Shown here one piece after another: positions 6,844 to 7,717 of a DNA stretch of 7,717 nucleotides (position 1 is the first letter of the stretch; every line of letters starts with the position of its first letter). Both the position numbers and the translations under genes were made by a program. The DNA comes from an uncultured Coprococcus sp. (GTDB taxonomy: Bacteria > Bacillota > Clostridia > Lachnospirales > Lachnospiraceae). The DNA lies in contig URJU01000102.1 in the NCBI GenBank assembly GCA_900548315.1, positions 1 through 7,717 on the forward strand, given 5' to 3'. The notes beneath the pieces were generated by a model that searched no databases, had not been told where the DNA came from, and was given only the letters and a program-made list of their open reading frames with translations.

Positions 6844-6948
6844 TTAATTAATACTTTTTAGTTTTACGCAACACGGCTTAAACGTTGCATATGTGAGTCC
6901 ACCTCCCACAACTCCGCCTACAACCGGTATTCTTTTAATCTTTTGCAT
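6844..6948 (-). pseudogene. Orphan C-terminal tail of an unrelated protein (possibly EcsC-like)
   Basis: On the minus strand, a reading ending at TAA (6846-6844) encodes a coherent C-terminal tail: MQKIKRIPVVGGVVGGG, then LTYATFKPCCVKLKSIN. The frame can be read about 10 codons further upstream, into the end of the neighbouring ATPase/nuclease remnant, before it hits a stop. It has no Shine-Dalgarno. The I-P-V-V-G-G-V-V-G-G-G stretch followed by T-x-x-x-x-K-P resembles the glycine-rich C-terminal ends of EcsC-type membrane-associated proteins as I remember them. I cannot confirm that family here. It is best read as the last 34 or so codons of a gene whose upstream part was lost when the ATPase remnant came to lie beside it. 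A short genuine protein or chance reading frame is possible. Confidence 0.4.
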
Positions 6949-6958
6949 TTGCTTTTTC

Positions 6959-7686
6959 TCACATACTCCACTTCTCTATAACACAGCTATGTTTCTTATC
7001 CCCGCCATCCTTGTCATAGTTGATTCCAACAAGGATAATTTCTTTGTATCCAGCCAGCGCTGAAGTGTATCTCTTCTCTTTAATCTGATCTATGGCTGCA
7101 CTTACTGACTTGTCGTATTTCAGTTCTACAAGAAGTGCAGGCTTATCTGTGTATGGCTTTGGTACAAATGATATATCGTCAATCTCAAGAGCTCCTCTCA
7201 CTGCCGGACAGAATCAGCAATCTCTTTCCATGGGCCACTAGACAACGCCGCATTATATGTTTCTCTGACTTAAATCGTTACTAAATGTTCCTGTTTTGAC
7301 TGGTACATGCTCCCCGGATAATATCTGATATTACAAGATGCAATGGCTCTTCATAATCTATATCCGGATATACCTTTTAAAATCACGAATCAAGCGTTTC
7401 GTTATAGCGTCAACCACATCGCCACCTGCATAATCTGTAAAGGATGCTATATCCAGATGTATCAAATTATATTTATTAAGGTATTCCTCAAAGTCTGGCG
7501 CACTCGAAATCTCATATTTGGAAAACAAATCTTTTGAATCGCATCCGCAGCTGTAGTATGCCTCAATCATATTTGCCGCCTGAGTCTTGCCGAATCTTCT
7601 GGCGTGACTTACCGATATGCAGTTATCATTGGTAGAAAGTATCTGATTTAAATCGCTTAAAAGTCGTGTTTTATCAACATATATAT
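6959..7686 (-). pseudogene. Decayed AAA-ATPase_like / PD-(D/E)XK nuclease-family gene, 5' end cut by contig edge
   Basis: Intact relatives are roughly 500-580 aa, with an N-terminal AAA-ATPase_like domain (PF09820) and a C-terminal PDDEXK_9 domain (PF08011). Here about 240 codons survive in pieces. Piece 1 (7686-7358) opens with YVDKTRLL and the Walker A-like RRFGKT, runs through EAYYSCGCDS, then hits TAG. Piece 2, shifted one frame at an A run near 7376, reads KVYPDIDYEEPL. Piece 3 (about 7330-7253) reads QILSGEHVPVKTGTFSND, which belongs far downstream in the family, so the central region is deleted. Piece 4 (about 7260-7201) reads ALSSGPWKEIADSV, in another frame. Piece 5 (7201-6959) is the nuclease end, with IDDISFVPKP, ELK, AIDQIKEKRY and a natural stop after VIEKWSM. 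The nuclease signature (D, ExK, Q) remains, but the gene cannot make a full protein. The family's role is not firmly established, and the missing start lies beyond the contig. Confidence 0.88.
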
Positions 7687-7717
7687 CTGTCTCTTATACA
7701 CATCTGACGCTGCCGAC
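7687..7717 (-). other. Nextera (Tn5) library adapter, read-1/i5 side; not genomic
   Basis: The last 31 bases are the reverse complement of the Nextera read-1 adapter, lacking only its final two bases. Positions 7687-7705 are the inverted 19-bp Tn5 mosaic end (CTGTCTCTTATACACATCT), followed by the start of the read-1 primer site (GACGCTGCCGAC). Together with the read-2 adapter at the left end, it marks the contig as one adapter-insert-adapter molecule. Genomic sequence ends at 7686. Confidence 0.98.

Noticed and set aside
6835..6847. Palindrome TTAACT-A-AGTTAA between the typA terminator and the orphan tail
   Set aside because: It is short, AT-only apart from one base pair in each arm, and not linked to a promoter. 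Chance is an adequate explanation.
6959..7201. The C-terminal nuclease piece as an independent small PD-(D/E)XK gene starting at the GTG at 7201
   Set aside because: There is no Shine-Dalgarno before that GTG, and the flanking pieces are the expected upstream parts of the same family in order. It is the last fragment of a broken gene.
7343..7537. Plus-strand 64-codon frame in the right-hand region
   Set aside because: It is antisense to the N-terminal ATPase remnant, whose motifs (YVDKT, RRFGKT, EAYYS) are clearly the real coding signal.
1..7717. 19-bp terminal inverted repeats enclosing the whole window, as in a composite transposon
   Set aside because: Both repeats are exact Tn5 mosaic ends followed by Illumina Nextera primer sequence, in the orientation of a finished library molecule. 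No transposase is encoded. It is library adapter.

Overview
This is a 7.7 kb contig from a low-to-mid GC Gram-positive anaerobe, most likely a gut Lachnospiraceae (Roseburia / Agathobacter / Lachnospira / Butyrivibrio type). The assignment is inference from protein character: a secreted transglutaminase-like protein with BspA-type leucine-rich repeats, a Lachnospiraceae-style Nudix hydrolase, and an AAA-ATPase_like/PD-(D/E)XK protein of the kind found in many copies in these genomes. No rRNA, tRNA or species marker is present. Both extreme ends (1-36 and 7687-7717) are Illumina Nextera (Tn5) library adapters, so the genuine genomic insert is only about 37-7686.

Layout: 37-230 is non-coding with nothing recognised. 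A Nudix hydrolase (231-731, minus) is transcribed divergently from a large secreted protein (863-2881, plus). The gap between them holds two overlapping, face-to-face promoters and a perfect inverted repeat. The secreted protein has a signal peptide, an N-terminal Ig-like region, a transglutaminase-like domain with an intact Cys-His-Asp triad, BspA-type LRRs and six basic, Tyr-rich C-terminal repeats. A SAM-dependent methyltransferase (2909-3694) follows 27 nt later. Next come hslO (redox-activated chaperone Hsp33, 3838-4725) and typA/bipA (translational GTPase, 4900-6726), each with its own plausible promoter. A strong rho-independent terminator at 6773-6817 closes typA.

The right end (6844-7686, minus) is a gene graveyard. 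An AAA-ATPase_like/PDDEXK_9 gene is broken by frameshifts and at least three internal deletions and is cut off by the contig end. Just beyond its C-terminus is an orphan glycine-rich C-terminal tail from an unrelated protein, possibly EcsC-like.

The central genes are ordinary housekeeping and stress functions: Hsp33 protects proteins during oxidative unfolding and BipA supports ribosome assembly under stress. I see no CRISPR array, defence island, phage module or new multi-gene system. The parts most worth a second look are the overlapping divergent promoters, the secreted transglutaminase-LRR-repeat protein, the decayed ATPase/nuclease locus, and the adapter ends, which anyone reusing this contig should trim.
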